This document shows, piece after piece, positions 1 through 11,801 of a stretch of 64,000 nucleotides of DNA; the stretch's first letter is position 1, and each line of letters begins with the position of its first letter. Source of the DNA: Turritopsis dohrnii. Taxonomy: Eukaryota; Cnidaria; Hydrozoa; Anthoathecata; Oceaniidae. The stretch spans positions 310,001-374,000 of the forward strand of contig BQMF02000016.1 in the NCBI GenBank assembly GCA_027922465.2, in the 5' to 3' direction. A model generated the notes under the pieces. The model did no database searches. It saw nothing but the letters and a program-made list of their open reading frames with translations, and was not told the origin of the DNA. The translations under genes were made by a program, and so were the position numbers.

Positions 1-328
1 GTCCACCACGTATGAAACCACCATAAGGTTGTGGAACAAGATGAGAGATTCCAATTCCCAATGCAACAAATTTCTTGAAAGTGTTCTTTAAGTTTCGAGT
101 GTTACCTGCAGCAGTGGGTGATGAATCAGGAACTGATGGAAACTTGAAGTTAGTTAAGTCTGGTTTCTCTTCCAGTCTCATCAGCTCACAACCTTCACAG
201 TTAGGGCATGATGCACTTGCTCCGCCACTTCGTTTGATGATTTCAGGATCACTTGGTTTTGCATTAGCAGCAATGACCAATATTGGCACCAAAAAAATTG
301 CTAGAAAATCAATTATAATTTGGCACAG
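1..328 (-). CDS. Partial unidentified gene, exon with hydrophobic leader-like segment
   Basis: On the minus strand an open frame runs from about 328 down to the window edge. It begins with a hydrophobic stretch (IDFLAIFLVPILVIAANA) that resembles a signal peptide, then a short Cys-containing segment (CPNCEGC) and a polar region ending PQPYGGFIRGG at base 1. A stop closes the frame at about 329-331, so the start must come from an upstream exon or from a splice acceptor at 301-302. I could not join it in frame to a clear donor (one candidate lies near 377). It may be a secreted or membrane protein. I do not recognise the family. The plus-strand reading of the same bases looks like a shadow. Confidence 0.35.
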   Translation of the reverse strand, partial: MCQIIIDFLAIFLVPILVIAANAKPSDPEIIKRSGGASASCPNCEGCELMRLEEKPDLTNFKFPSVPDSSPTAAGNTRNLKNTFKKFVALGIGISHLVPQPYGGFIRGG

Positions 329-2042
329 TTACTGTGAAAGAAAAGAAATTCTGAATTATATATAAGAGTTGTACTTACAGTACCACATTCTTCAAACGCT
401 TCTGAAAATGAAATGAAAAAGAGATTCTGTGATGTCGTATGTTAAGTGAAGCAAGCTGATCAATTCATCGAAAATGTCACTAAATTAACATGGCGAAACG
501 TAAATGTTGACTTTTTTTAATGCCTCACTGAAGACAATTAATGATGAAACGTGTAAGATCATTTCTGTTTGTATTTTTCAAAATTGACTGAGAATTAACG
601 AACATGAATAAAAAGGTTGTGCAGATAGAAATAGGCTACTTTCTGTTGTGGTTTTAGATTATGTTAATTCATGTCCCACTTTCGATATAAGTAATTCGAT
701 CTTCTTGTTAATAGGGACAGAAAGCATGAAAATGTTTTAGTTCGCGATATTTTACGTGTTTTAATCTTCATCTAAAACATGATTTTCGATGTAGGTCGCT
801 GTGCACCTTCAGAGCCTTTATTACTCAAATTTGGGATTCTTAATATATAATACAAATTAAACGAATTAAAATACCGTATATATTAACTTTCATGTTTGAA
901 ATTAAATTTGAACTATTGCCAATATTTACCGTACACAATTTTCCAGTATCAATAATAAACATATTACTGGATACACGTTTTTTTATGTAACCAACCAAGG
1001 TCACACATTAATAGTGGTGTTGCTTAAAAAATGATCTGTTTTTAGTTGTAATGTTCTCTAATTTAGTGGTAAAATTGCTTAATTTGTTGCAAATCATTAA
1101 TCGAATATATACATATGTTCTGCCTTGAAAACATTTAGGTGCGATTTAGTTCTTTAATTAAAATTTCGTATAAGATATAGAACATTCAAATCTTTACACA
1201 GAGCGAACAACATAGTTCTGCAACCTAGTGTAACAACCTAATGTAACAATTTAAAAAAATGTGCTGCAACTATGCTAGTGCTACATCACTTCAAAATATC
1301 TTGTTGCTAATTTGTACTGTTGCTTAACTTTTTGAAAAAATGTACTAGTGTTGCTTATAAACTTGTTGCTTATGACAAAAACACGTGCACTCAAAAAATA
1401 ACAATATTTTGAAAAATACAGGAAAGAACTCCTGGTGTATGAATCAAATGATCTATATTAATAAGATCACCTAACATTGACATTGATTTTTCTCAAATTT
1501 TTAGGCTGTACTATTTTCACAAGGACTATCTACTCTTCACACTATACTTTCTTTCTAGTTTTGTTGATAGTTTTTATTTGTTTCCTTCTTTTTCATATTG
1601 AAAGTAAACTGATATCAAATTAAGGGGAACTAGTCTGTATAGAAAATCAACGATACTGACATCATCCTTGGTATCATCGCGGGCATTCAAACACTGAGAA
1701 TTTCCTTTTTCGTTTCCATAAAAATACTAATATATATAAATCACCAGTGTGACATCTTTATGGATGGGTTTATATTTTCAATATCATTAACCGAATACAG
1801 GCTTACCAGATACTAATCAAACTGTATTTTAGAAAGTAGTCTTTTCTTTATAGATCTTTATAATCTTTTGATTTTTCTGCATACAATTTGCGTTGACCTT
1901 CAGGCCTATGGGCCTCTTGAAGATAATGATCTTCATTGCAGTGAATGTTTGACAACTTCGTCTACCGGATGAACCGATTGTAAAGGACTTAAAATTCCCA
2001 TTGACACCACTAGCGATAAAGTAGAAAACCTATGTTATTCAG
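329..2042. other. Non-coding stretch, no recognisable gene
   Basis: AT-rich sequence with homopolymer runs and no long open frame. The 1200-1390 part is low-complexity with recurrent GTAACAA/TGTTGCTT words. The missing N-terminal exons of the NRF-6-like gene that starts at 2043 would be expected here, but I could not find the conserved upstream motifs of that family. Confidence 0.5.
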
Positions 2043-2814
2043 ATTGGCTTATATTTATTAGGTCTCAGTTACGGAACTATGAGAAATATATCTACGAAAA
2101 ATCATACACCAGATTTTCTCCGTATGTTGTTGGTTTAATTCTCGGATACATGCTGATAAACAGAAGAAGATATAACGGGAAATTTAGAAAGGTAAAGAAT
2201 TTTATTTTTAGAGTCAGTTTTCAACTTAAGAATTCTTAGAAATTTAAACTTTTTCTTCGTTCGTTTTTTCTGGATCAACTTTCGGGTAATTTGTCCATGT
2301 TCTTTAGCTAGGAAAATCGTGTAGTTTTACACAAAAAAGTACACAACAGAAAAATAAACCAAAGAGAATTATAACGAGTTAAGATAACGAAAAACAATGT
2401 GGAACAAAACTCAAAAAGTCACAAGTCCAATTTAATTCATATATTTTTAGTTTTCCCCTAAGTAATGATAGAACGTGCTTACTCGTAAAGTCTGTCAGGG
2501 GCGGATCCAGGGTTAGGCAACTTAGGCAAGTGCCTAACCCAAAATCAGTTAAATAATGTTTTTCATAAATTTGTATGAAAAAGTTATTGCATACAATAAT
2601 CAGAAAAGAATTGAAAATATCAAGAGATTCCCGCATATCATATCCGCCCGATCCTCTCCTCGCAATAGGATTCTCCGGCGAGGCGCGGCGCGCGCCATGA
2701 TGTTAAAAATTAATGTTTTTGATAGCTTGAGTTTATAGGTATTCATCGCTGCCGGGAAAATGACTTCTCATAGTCACATTGACAACACAGACTAGTGCCT
2801 AACGCTCATCTTAG

Positions 2815-2985
2815 ACGAAGAAAATTTGCCTAAGGAGCTCCGGGTTTACACACTTTAATGAATGAACTGGAAGAAAATTTGCCTAAGGAGCCATGGGTTT
2901 ACACACTTTAAATGAATGAACCAGAAGAAAATTTGCCTAAGGTGCAACCATGGGTTTACATACTTTATTGAATGAATGATCACCA
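2815..2985. repeat. Tandem repeat, about 58 bp x 3, inside the hAT-like element
   Basis: Three copies of a unit built on GAAGAAAATTTGCCTAAGG ... GGGTTTACA(C/T)ACTTTA..TGAATGAA follow each other. The words TTTGCC and CCTAAGG echo the subterminal sequence of the host element, as expected for internal repeats of non-autonomous hAT elements, which may be transposase-binding sites. Confidence 0.75.
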
Positions 2986-3121
2986 AAATCTGAACGACCG
3001 TGGGACCTTCGAATTAGACCCGGTTCAACATGGATTCGCCAGAAAACATCGTTGCAGCTTTTGATAGCAATAATGAAGTATTAATTAGGAAAAAGTATTA
3101 TGGAATTTTGAATTCACTTAA

Positions 3122-3942
3122 GGTGTGAGTAAGGGAAAAATCATTGACTTTTTTGAAAAAAAGTTTTTTTGCACATCAGGATGAAAGGAACTCTGAATTT
3201 TCCAATGGTGAAACTATTTTTTCAGGAAGTGGATGGGAAGTCCGTTTATTTTCCAAAACTGTTGTATTAGCGGCTAATTTGTGTACATTAAAGACCATGA
3301 AAAAATAAAACATATTGATCATGTTGCGTATTGATCCTTTTGTTTCAAAATTCCGTTTCATAAATAATTAATTAGTTCACGCAATAAAGAAAAATCTTTA
3401 AAGCTGTTTTTTTTCAGTGTTCACATTTCGTGTCAGAGCCACTTACGTTTGATGTTCCATTTACAAAACTAAAAAAGCTCTGACAGTGAGACTTGGCTTA
3501 CTGAAAAGCTGAAGGGTAGATCTAAAAACGGTTTTTTTTTTATCTTTTTAATTTGAACAGAATATGAGTTATAGTCTTGAAAGCAAAAAAAATGAAAACA
3601 GAAAACGATACTTTTGAGAAATTGAAAATAACTCTGAAAATAATTTATTTGAGTAAAAAAAGAAAAAACCGTTTTTTACTCTATCTCTTGTGATTACAAA
3701 AGTGTAAAAAACATAAGTTAAACTTAACTCGTTTTGTAAATGGAGCTACGTTTTTACAACAAGGTTCGTTTTCTTTGACTCGTTCTAAAATCTTACATTT
3801 TTAGTTTACCTTAAAATTTTTAACATGGGCTTTTAGAGATGTAAATAAGCTTTCCAAAAATGTATCATACTTGATATAAACATATTCCTGTCAAAGGAAT
3901 TAATTAAAAAACAAAAACACGTTTTTTTCCCTTACTCACACC
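3122..3942. mobile_element. TTAA-flanked MITE nested in the hAT-like element
   Basis: A 19-bp inverted repeat GGTGTGAGTAAGGGAAAAA starts at 3122, with its complement ending at 3942. Both ends abut TTAA (3118-3121 and 3943-3946). TTAA target sites are characteristic of piggyBac and Kolobok superfamilies; I cannot separate these from the ends alone. The 821-bp interior is T/A-rich and has no coding frame. Because it sits inside the 2496-5010 element, it must have inserted later. Confidence 0.8.
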
Positions 3943-6636
3943 TTAATACATCTATTGAAAACTGACTTCAAAATCTAGGAAAAACATTTTTTTTCGAGTT
4001 ATGTCTCTTCTTTTGCTTCTGCAAAATGAAAACATTGTGGCTGCTTTAAAGCAAGTGTTTTATTTTATGTAATATAAATGATTAGCATGGATTATTAGCA
4101 CCATAATTCGTTGAACATAAGTATGACGACAGTTAATTATTAGCTCAGCTATGCATAAAGTTTGCTTGTGTCAACTGAACCGAAGCCTATTTTTTATTGA
4201 TTAATGATGTATATAAATATTTTTGGTATCTGTTTCTGTTAACCAAAAATGCCTATTTTTTATTGATTGTAAATGTTATGAAATTACGTTTGAATGACTG
4301 AGTTTCTATTATATTGTGGTTCCCCTAATTTGACATTAATTATTTAATCATGGATCATTTTTAGGGTAGGGTATACTATTTGATTTGATGAACGCCTAGT
4401 GCAGAAATCTGTTTTTATTTGCTGTCTGATAATGATCAAGGAGCTTGTCTCTAACTTTGATTTTGGTCATTTTACTGTATTTCTAAAGGAGCTTGTACTT
4501 ATGTAACATAAATTCTTTTCTTTTCTTTCTATCTGACCATCTTGACCAGTACATAGATAAAATATCATGTGTTTATCTGAGTGCTCCAATCTAGGTGATT
4601 GAAAATTTATTTATTTGATTCATTACAAGTATGTTTTCATTTGGTGGATTCTTCCTGTTCATGTACAAGCAATCAAGAAAATGAAGAAGATAACAGATGA
4701 AGTAATTTATTGGTTATTTATTTAACCTCCAATCTGGCAGAAAATATTATAACGTAGTTCAATACATTCCATTCACACTCAATTAGTTTTCTTTTGTTTA
4801 TTTCCATTATCCCATTAGTGCAACAATACAGGCTTGCATTATAACACTCCTTACGTCAGAACGAATGAATTCGAGTTAATATTTTTGACATTTCGAAAAG
4901 TATTTATTCGATTGGGCGTAAACTGGTGTAAATATTATCGATTGCGCCCTTGCGTGTGTTTGGCAAAAAAAAATTTGCCTAACCCTTAAAAAATCCTAGA
5001 TCCGCCCCTGGTCTGTTATTTTTTTTGTTCCTTTATTCACAATAGATAGCCACCTTCGCTTATATGGGTTGAGGTCCGAGCGCTTCATACATGGTTAAGG
5101 TTTTTCTTGCTTTCTTAGATATTTCATACGTTTGGCTGGTTCATAGCGCTTGTGGTGATCATAGCAGTTTTGTACGGTCCATATACCATGATTGAATATG
5201 AATGGAAAAAACCATCTATAATGTTGTACGGTATTTTATTCCGCTTCGTGTGGGCAATGGCTGTTAGCTGGATAATATACGCTTGTCATAATGATTATGG
5301 AGGTGATATTATTAATAATGTTTCATCAGACAATAGTTTTGCTTGTTACAGCAGCATTTTGAACATGTCTAAATTTATCCTGGATTATCAAATGACCATA
5401 CTACGAAAGTGTATTGAGCCAATTTTCTGCTAGGAGAATTCTTCCGTGTGAAGTCAAGTTTCCCAGCAATTTGATTGGCTTACGTCAAAATCCTGTAACA
5501 GAAAAGTTGAACCCATCCACTTTTGATATCTCATGATATCAGCAGTAGTACTTATGTAACTAAATTCAATTCATCAAACAGTTTCGTTAACCCTGAGCAT
5601 ATAAACAACTCCTACAAAAAACCGTAACAATATAAAACGCTGTTTTCGACGGAGAAAATTTGCAGGGAGAAAATATGACTTTTTGTGCTTTTACAAAGAA
5701 ACTTCGATTTGATCGGTTCATGAAAACCTCCCTGATTAAATTACGCGGAAGCTGATCTTTCTTCCACTAAGTTTTGGCAATATGATGCTACGTTTTTTCT
5801 CTTCGAACTTCCTGACAGTGTAGACATAGTTACAAGTCTTCGATATCAAACATGTACTGAAAACTTCCTAAATATAATGGAAATGATCGAATTGATGTTA
5901 AGAAATGCCGAATTTTTTGCTTAGTTTAACTGAATTCAACAGGCCTTTACAGCACTTTTGTTCTAGTATGTCTTAGGAATCCATAAATACAGATCTTTTA
6001 GATTGAACAATTTCACCCAATGACACGGCATATGACACGGCACCTCAAAATGACATGCTTGTCAATGTCTTATTTTTCTTTCATACGTTTTGATGATGTT
6101 TTTATGTTTCAGGGTTGATTGGCGATTTCTTAAGTTGGAAATCTTTTGTTCCTTTAAGTCGCTTAACGTATGCAACATATCTAGTGCATCCGCTGGTCAC
6201 ATCCTATTTCTATCATTCAACGCAAGTCCCTCTTCATATGACCACGTTAAATTACGTAAGTGTGATCATACCATTTCATGTGATTATTTCTAGTTTGCGG
6301 TCAAAACCTTGTTATTTCTGGCTTAAGAGTTAAGCGAGCAAATTATTGTGTGCTGTCTCGTTGTTTCAAAAGACTGATAGAGCAATGATTAAAATAGCAT
6401 TAAGACATCAAGACAATCATATTTGCTGCACATCACCTAACATGTCTGCCAATATATTCGTCTGACAAGTCGATACCATCAGACTTTTACGGTATAAACC
6501 TGGGTTAATGGGGTAAGCTTCACCCTGCCTCATCTGTTTAAACGCTCTTATAAATGTTTTCACTGTATAAATGTCATGATAACGGTTTGTCAGACAAACA
6601 TACACTTCTTTAATAAACTGCTGAAACGGAACCGGT

Positions 6637-6719
6637 AAAAATCACTACGAAGGAGTGCATTTCTATAGAAATATATGTGTAATTTCAATAAAAATACTCT
6701 TCATCGCAGTGACTTTTGG
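6637..6719. mobile_element. Short MITE of the CACTGCGAAGGAGTGC family, copy 1
   Basis: A partial copy of a palindromic repeat that occurs at least seven times in the window. It keeps GAAGGAGTGCATTTCTATAG, a central TTTCAATAAAAAT and the right arm CTCTTCATCGCAGTGACTTT. The outer TCCCAGTGGGCAAA ends are lost. It is in an intron of the NRF-6-like gene. Confidence 0.75.
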
Positions 6720-7810
6720 CTACTAGATCATCAGTTTTGATACTGTGTACGAGGTTGGTAGTATTGATTGAACGCTGATTCAGCCAAAATGTGTCATATG
6801 CACTGAAATTCAAGAAATATCTTGTTTACATGAAATAGCATTTTTTCTTATAGGCGTTCTATTTCACAGCTGTATCTACCATTTCCTTTTCATGTGCATA
6901 TCTACTAGCCGTCTGTATTGAATTTCCGATCATAAACATTGAAAAGTTAATTTTGAACGCCGAATGGTTCAATCCAAGTCGAACACCAAATTTTTATTGA
7001 TATTCCTGATCTCCATGACGACGATGACGATCGTGCGGCAAAATCAACGTCCGTCGCCAAGTGATCCAATTTTTTATTCAGATGATTAATGAACATGGAT
7101 TTGACGTTTGGATGTGTGAACCATCCTAGGTTTTTATTCCGACAGAGATGAGAGATACATAACGAGTCTGAATGAACACGTATCATATTTCTTATTATTA
7201 GATGCAGACATTATTATGTTAGATCCTCGAATGATTCGTTTACCAGACATCTGTGAATAAGATTTCGTGAATGACAACTAAGTACATTGAAACCTTCCAT
7301 ACGATGGACAACTTTCCAATAAGATGAACATCTAACTATAACGGACTATTGACCATCTCCAGTAGCTACTGTTAACCCAACATGAGAACACTTCTGTAAG
7401 ACAGACGCATTCCTAATATGGACAATGTTCCATTCCCCCAAGGTCTTATAGACGTTTGTACTGTAGCTACACACTACTTCTTCTAAAATTATATATCTTT
7501 AATACTTATTAATATTCAGTAAGCAGTTCCAGTGGAATAACAAAAAAGCAACTGAAAGGGTCATTTCTAGCTTAGCCATGACATGCTCTTTAAACAGAAA
7601 GGTCTGTTGTTAACATTTGTGTCAACATGATATGACACTTCAAATAAACTTCAATATTACTTTACTTACTACGGAAGTAAAGGCATTTCAAAAACTTGGA
7701 GGTATAGAAGGTAACTCATGTAAAACTGCGTGATTTCTTCATGGAGAATTTTATTTCAAGGTTGGCTTGCCACACGGGTGAATAAATAAAAATCATCTGT
7801 TTGTGACTCC

Positions 7811-8066
7811 TATCCATAAATTCATAATTTACCCATCGTGTAGCAGCCGTCACCTTGTTTTCATTTTGAACGTTTGTATCATTCCTAACAAAAAGGTTTC
7901 AGAACGTATGTATCATTAACAGAAAGGAATGATACCTCGAGGGAAAAAGCAGATGATACCACGGGGGAAAAGGTTTTTTTTCTTATGATGTATTACATCA
8001 TAATTATTAAGATTGAAAGCGAAGCGAGGGCTGCGATGAGAGATAATTTATGAATTTATGGACAAG
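7811..8066. mobile_element. Small inverted-repeat element (MITE-like)
   Basis: CCATAAATTCATAATTTA near 7814 faces its approximate complement TAATTTATGAATTTATGG near 8046-8063. Inside the arms, GTAGCAGCC on the left faces GGGCTGCG on the right. This is an imperfect inverted repeat of about 250 bp, with a central AT-rich part and two GATACC-type short repeats. Family and target-site duplication are unclear. Confidence 0.5.
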
Positions 8067-8613
8067 AGTATACCGACCATGATGATTCTCAGCATTAAAT
8101 TTTTCATTTTCCACTGATATTTCCCAATTCATGAGAAAAATTTAAAAGTGTTTCACATCTTAATAAACTTCTGGATCTTCTACTTCAGAAAAGGTGTGTT
8201 TATACCGGCCCTAAATAAACACCAGCCATCTTTACAACGGCCGCTATTGGTGGTATTTTATGAAGATTCCATGGTCAAACCCTCACAAACATATGAGAAC
8301 AACCCATCTAAGCGAAGGATTTAAATAAAATCAAATAGATCTAAACTTATTCGTCCCAATTCCACGTTAAATTTTATTAACTTATCATTATCTCATAGGC
8401 CTAAATTGCCCTGACGGAAACATACCTTTTAAAAGTGTAAATTAGGCTTAAGACGCGTTAACACTGTGAGTGAAGTTGCTTTGCTCTTATAAGAAATAAA
8501 ACGTGTATCATAAACCTAAAGAGATTAGTGTCAAGAAATCTTTCATGTTCATGTCTAACCTCGTTTTAATGCGATTCGTTGTTCTACTCATTTCATGTCA
8601 GTAACATTTCTAT

Positions 8614-8685
8614 TTGATGCAATTTGAATATTATCAACCTCGAACCCAGGGTCTCTTGATGCAATTTGAATATTATCAACCTCGA
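8614..8685. repeat. 30-bp direct repeat
   Basis: TTGATGCAATTTGAATATTA plus the next ten bases, ending CCTCGA, occurs at 8614-8643 and again at 8656-8685, separated by 12 bp. It looks like a local duplication. Confidence 0.8.
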
Positions 8686-9850
8686 GCATAAGATCTATTT
8701 TGAAGTCGTACAAAAAGGACGAAACAAACGTTAGTGGGAAACCGACTTTTACTATCATCTTTTATTTATGTCTTTCCAAAAATATCACGAAAACAGAACC
8801 GCCCTATTCGCCCTATAACCGACTGTTTAAGCCATTTCTGCTGGGTTCGAGTTTTGTCACGCCATTCTCACTTTTTCGCCAAACGATCGGGTACATCTGG
8901 AAATAACATCAATTCTGTGACGTTTTTCAACTTTATTTTGTTGGTTGCTAAGCTACCGATTGTTATAGTGGGTGTTATAAAACAATTTTTTGGGAAACAG
9001 TTGCAATATATAAAATGGATTGAAGTTATTATTATTCTATTATGGAATTCTCAATGGTACCACACTCCTCCATGGGAGACAAAAAAAATGTACTAAAAGA
9101 GAGAATTCCTCACTCATTTGATAATATTATATTAAACTTAAAAAACAAAATAATCTATTCCTTGTGGGAATACCGCATGGACCAATGGCCGGATCACCAG
9201 AAGTCCTGATTAAAACACGTCTACTCAAACTAAACAAAATATATCAAGTTTCACAGGGTAACCCTACAAGACATTATCAGTGTCACCACCTGAAAAGTTC
9301 ATATGATTGACAATAATGTATTGCCCTATCATTATCAATTTTCTCGTTGACTATGTAATGAAACCCCCAAGAGGTGATAAAAAGCCTCGTTTGAAAAAAA
9401 CACTTTGGAATAATTAACACGTGGTTCTAAAAGACCAATTAAGTGCGTGTTAATTTCAGTAACAATTTCAACTCATTTTAATCTATGCGAAGAAGTGCCA
9501 TTGAGCCGTGTTTTTATTACGCATGCGCTATTCCCACAAGTCCTTTTGTGGACGAACAAAACAATTAATATTCTATTACTTAAAGGAGAAAGTTGCTATA
9601 GAAACAGATAAATAAATTTGAATCTACGATTTCAGATTACTCCTAACCTCAAGGAACACTTTTTTTTAAATATTGTTACTACACTTACGTAGAAGCACCA
9701 GTTCATATGCCAGCAAACGAAAGAAATATTTTCAATCAAGCAAAAAAACCCCATTCATTACCAATACTAACACATCAAGGAAACGTAAGTTAATTTGGGA
9801 TTATGTTAATGTTACATCCTTTTCATAATAAAGATGGACAAGCATTTGGA

Positions 9851-9904
9851 AATCATTGGTACATCAACATTATGTTAAATCATTGGTACATCAACATTAT
9901 GTTA
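9851..9904. repeat. 27-bp perfect tandem duplication
   Basis: A 27-bp unit that begins AATCATTGGTACATCAACAT occurs twice head to tail, at 9851-9877 and 9878-9904, without a mismatch. It is a recent local duplication or could be a collapsed minisatellite. Confidence 0.85.
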
Positions 9905-11801
9905 AATTCGGCAGAAACGCAAACAAGACAGTCAGCGTAGGAAAATTTGTTGAAGGCCCAATTACGTCGACTTTGATTTTGAAAATCTTGATAGGTTCCT
10001 CCTCACGCAATGAAATTATATAATTTTTGCTTTGCTTTTTGTGCTTGTTGTATGTGTTGGTTTACTTCTCTAATTTTGTCCCTGGTGAAGTGTTACAATT
10101 GTGTTATCATAAAAAAAACTTGCATTTTTCTTTTTTTTTCTTTTTTCCAAAATCACCTGCCCATTTCTCCTCTATATTTGTAACTGTGAAAAAAAGTATT
10201 TTCTTCTGTATAGTTGCTATTGGCGATCGAAAATTTTTTTTGGTTAGCACGTTTTGCTACTATATTTTTTATCTGTTTTCATTTCTTTTTTTTATCTTAT
10301 TCTTCACGTCAAATATTTAAGAAAAGTTTATAGAATATAATGCTCTGGAATTACATACGCTTTTGATCGCGTACAGCACAAATTTCTGAAAAGAAGATAC
10401 TAATTGGAGTGGATAAGAATTCAGAGTAATTATTTAAATGAAAGTAATTCTTAGGAAGAATGTAATATAGAAGACATGTAATAAATAAATTTTATTTCCT
10501 GTATGTGAAAGCATTTTGACGTCAGTGGTTTTCCTTACAACTAAGTTGCACGCATTGTTTTTTTTTTTGCAAGTTAATGTGATGGTTACATGACCATCAA
10601 GAAAGAGATCTACATGCTAAGTCTTCTCATTTGCGATGTTGAGTAGACCCAAATTTTTGTTTGGATCATTTTGTGAGATCATGAAATCTTCATGGTGAAA
10701 AATTTTATTTATTTTTTGCTTGGGTCAGCGAGCATAAAATGACTCGTTCTTTCAAACTCTTTTATAAAACTTTCCTTTGAGAAGTTTTATGAATTCAAAC
10801 TCCCCTATGAATCGACTCAGCATAAGCTACAGCATAAGCTTGCATTATTGGAGATGATAACCTATACATTTTTTTCCATTTTAGTAAGCTCTGCATGACC
10901 AAATGGACAGCAATATGATGGAGATAATATGTAAGCGAATACCTACCTTTTTTCACCTAAATAAAAACTTCGTGAACAGAAGTCTTTATCAAAACTATAT
11001 CAGACTGTATCAAAAACCTTTGTTTTCTTGTAAATTTTGTGGAACCTCGTTTTTCGAAGAAAATAATTTTAAATTTTGTTTGTAGCATTTATATTTTTTT
11101 CATTCTGGAATTTTGACCGATGAATTTTCAGTCCTTTTAATAAAAACTCAATACAATTTCAAAAAACATTAATTTGTTTGAATATGACTCTGATGTCAAC
11201 TTGCCAGTTCAAATAAAAATTAACATTAATATTTGATGAATTAGTGTCTTTAAATTGCAATAAATTTTGAAGGTTCTGTTAACTAAACGTTACTGTACAA
11301 TTTAAATCTGACATTGACAGCCTAATCTGTCTTCTTTAGTTCACGAGAGACGAAAAAAAACAACATTTTGTCGATTCAAAATAACAAACGGCAAAAAATT
11401 ACATCTTTCGTCACATGGTTGGTTGAAATTTTATTGACATTTGCGAGAAATCAATCTGATCTGAAATTTACCGGAAATGCTTAAACAAAATAGAATTATA
11501 GAGTTTTCCATTTGGTGTTAAATATTGAAAAACAACCCATGGTAATTCATGTGTATGCTGTATTTTGTCAAATGAAATATGACGAATTTTAAATTCTTGT
11601 TTTTGCCTAAAATTTGGTGCTCATTTCACAAAATGTTCTACAAAAATGTTCCTAAGGTAAGTATTCCATTAAGGGAGGAGGGTTGCGATGGAGAGTTTTA
11701 ACCAAATTTCTTAAAAATTCAAAATGACGCATCTGGTTTCGTTTTCTTTTAAGCGATTGTGTCACAAAACATAACGTGAAATTATTGTACCAATTTTTCA
11801 G

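Larger units (their letters stand above)
2496..5010. mobile_element. hAT-like non-autonomous DNA transposon, 2.5 kb
   Basis: The ends are inverted repeats: CAGGGGCGGATCCAGG at 2496 and its near-complement CCTAGATCCGCCCCTG ending at 5010. Further in, GGGTTAGGCAA occurs on both sides. A perfect 6-bp direct repeat GTCTGT (2490-2495 and 5011-5016) flanks it exactly. CAGGG-type ends with 5-8 bp target duplications are typical of the hAT superfamily. No transposase frame is visible, so it is non-autonomous. It lies within an intron of the NRF-6-like gene and contains three degenerate direct repeats and a nested TTAA element. Confidence 0.85.
2043..7000 (+). pseudogene. NRF-6-like membrane acyltransferase, C-terminal part only
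   Basis: Four exons join in phase: 2043-2191 (acceptor could also be at 2061), 5119-5302, 6113-6255 and 6854-7000 with stop TGA at 6998. The product reads like the C-terminal third of the acyltransferase-3 / nose-resistant-to-fluoxetine (NRF-6) family of multi-pass membrane proteins, which handle lipids or transport lipophilic molecules. Diagnostic pieces are YTRFSPYVVGLILGYML, the Trp-rich helix FRFVWAMAVSWIIYACHNDY followed by GG, FVPLSRLTYATYLVHP and a final helix ending IEFPIINIEKLI. The N-terminal secreted NRF domain and the first helices are not visible in the 2 kb upstream, and another gene on the minus strand lies beyond. It may be a truncated copy, or its 5' exons may be unrecognised; all visible exons are open. 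Its first visible intron holds a nested transposon, and its third a MITE. Confidence 0.7.
7001..11801. other. Gene-poor intergenic region with small repeats
   Basis: No exon I can support. It holds an inverted-repeat element near 7813-8063, a 30-bp direct repeat (8614-8643, 8656-8685), a 27-bp perfect tandem duplication (9851-9877, 9878-9904) and T-rich tracts near 10100-10300. The first coding exon of the receptor gene that continues at 11802 should lie in its 3' part; I tried the donor CTAAG|GTAAGT near 11655, but neither nearby ATG gives the needed phase 1. Confidence 0.5.

Noticed and set aside
75..365. Plus-strand 96-codon frame at the window edge
   Set aside because: The minus-strand reading of the same bases has better protein-like composition, including a leader-like segment.
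8734..9096. 120-codon plus-strand frame
   Set aside because: No recognisable domain, AT-rich composition, overlapping open frame in a second phase, no splice signals that join it to anything.
10027..10320. Hydrophobic plus-strand frame resembling membrane helices
   Set aside because: Product of T-rich low-complexity sequence (TTT/TTC runs); no splice context or family.
11640..11664. First coding exon of the receptor at the donor CTAAG|GTAAGT
   Set aside because: Both ATGs before this donor give phase 0 or 2, whereas the exon at 11802 needs phase 1; either join meets a stop.
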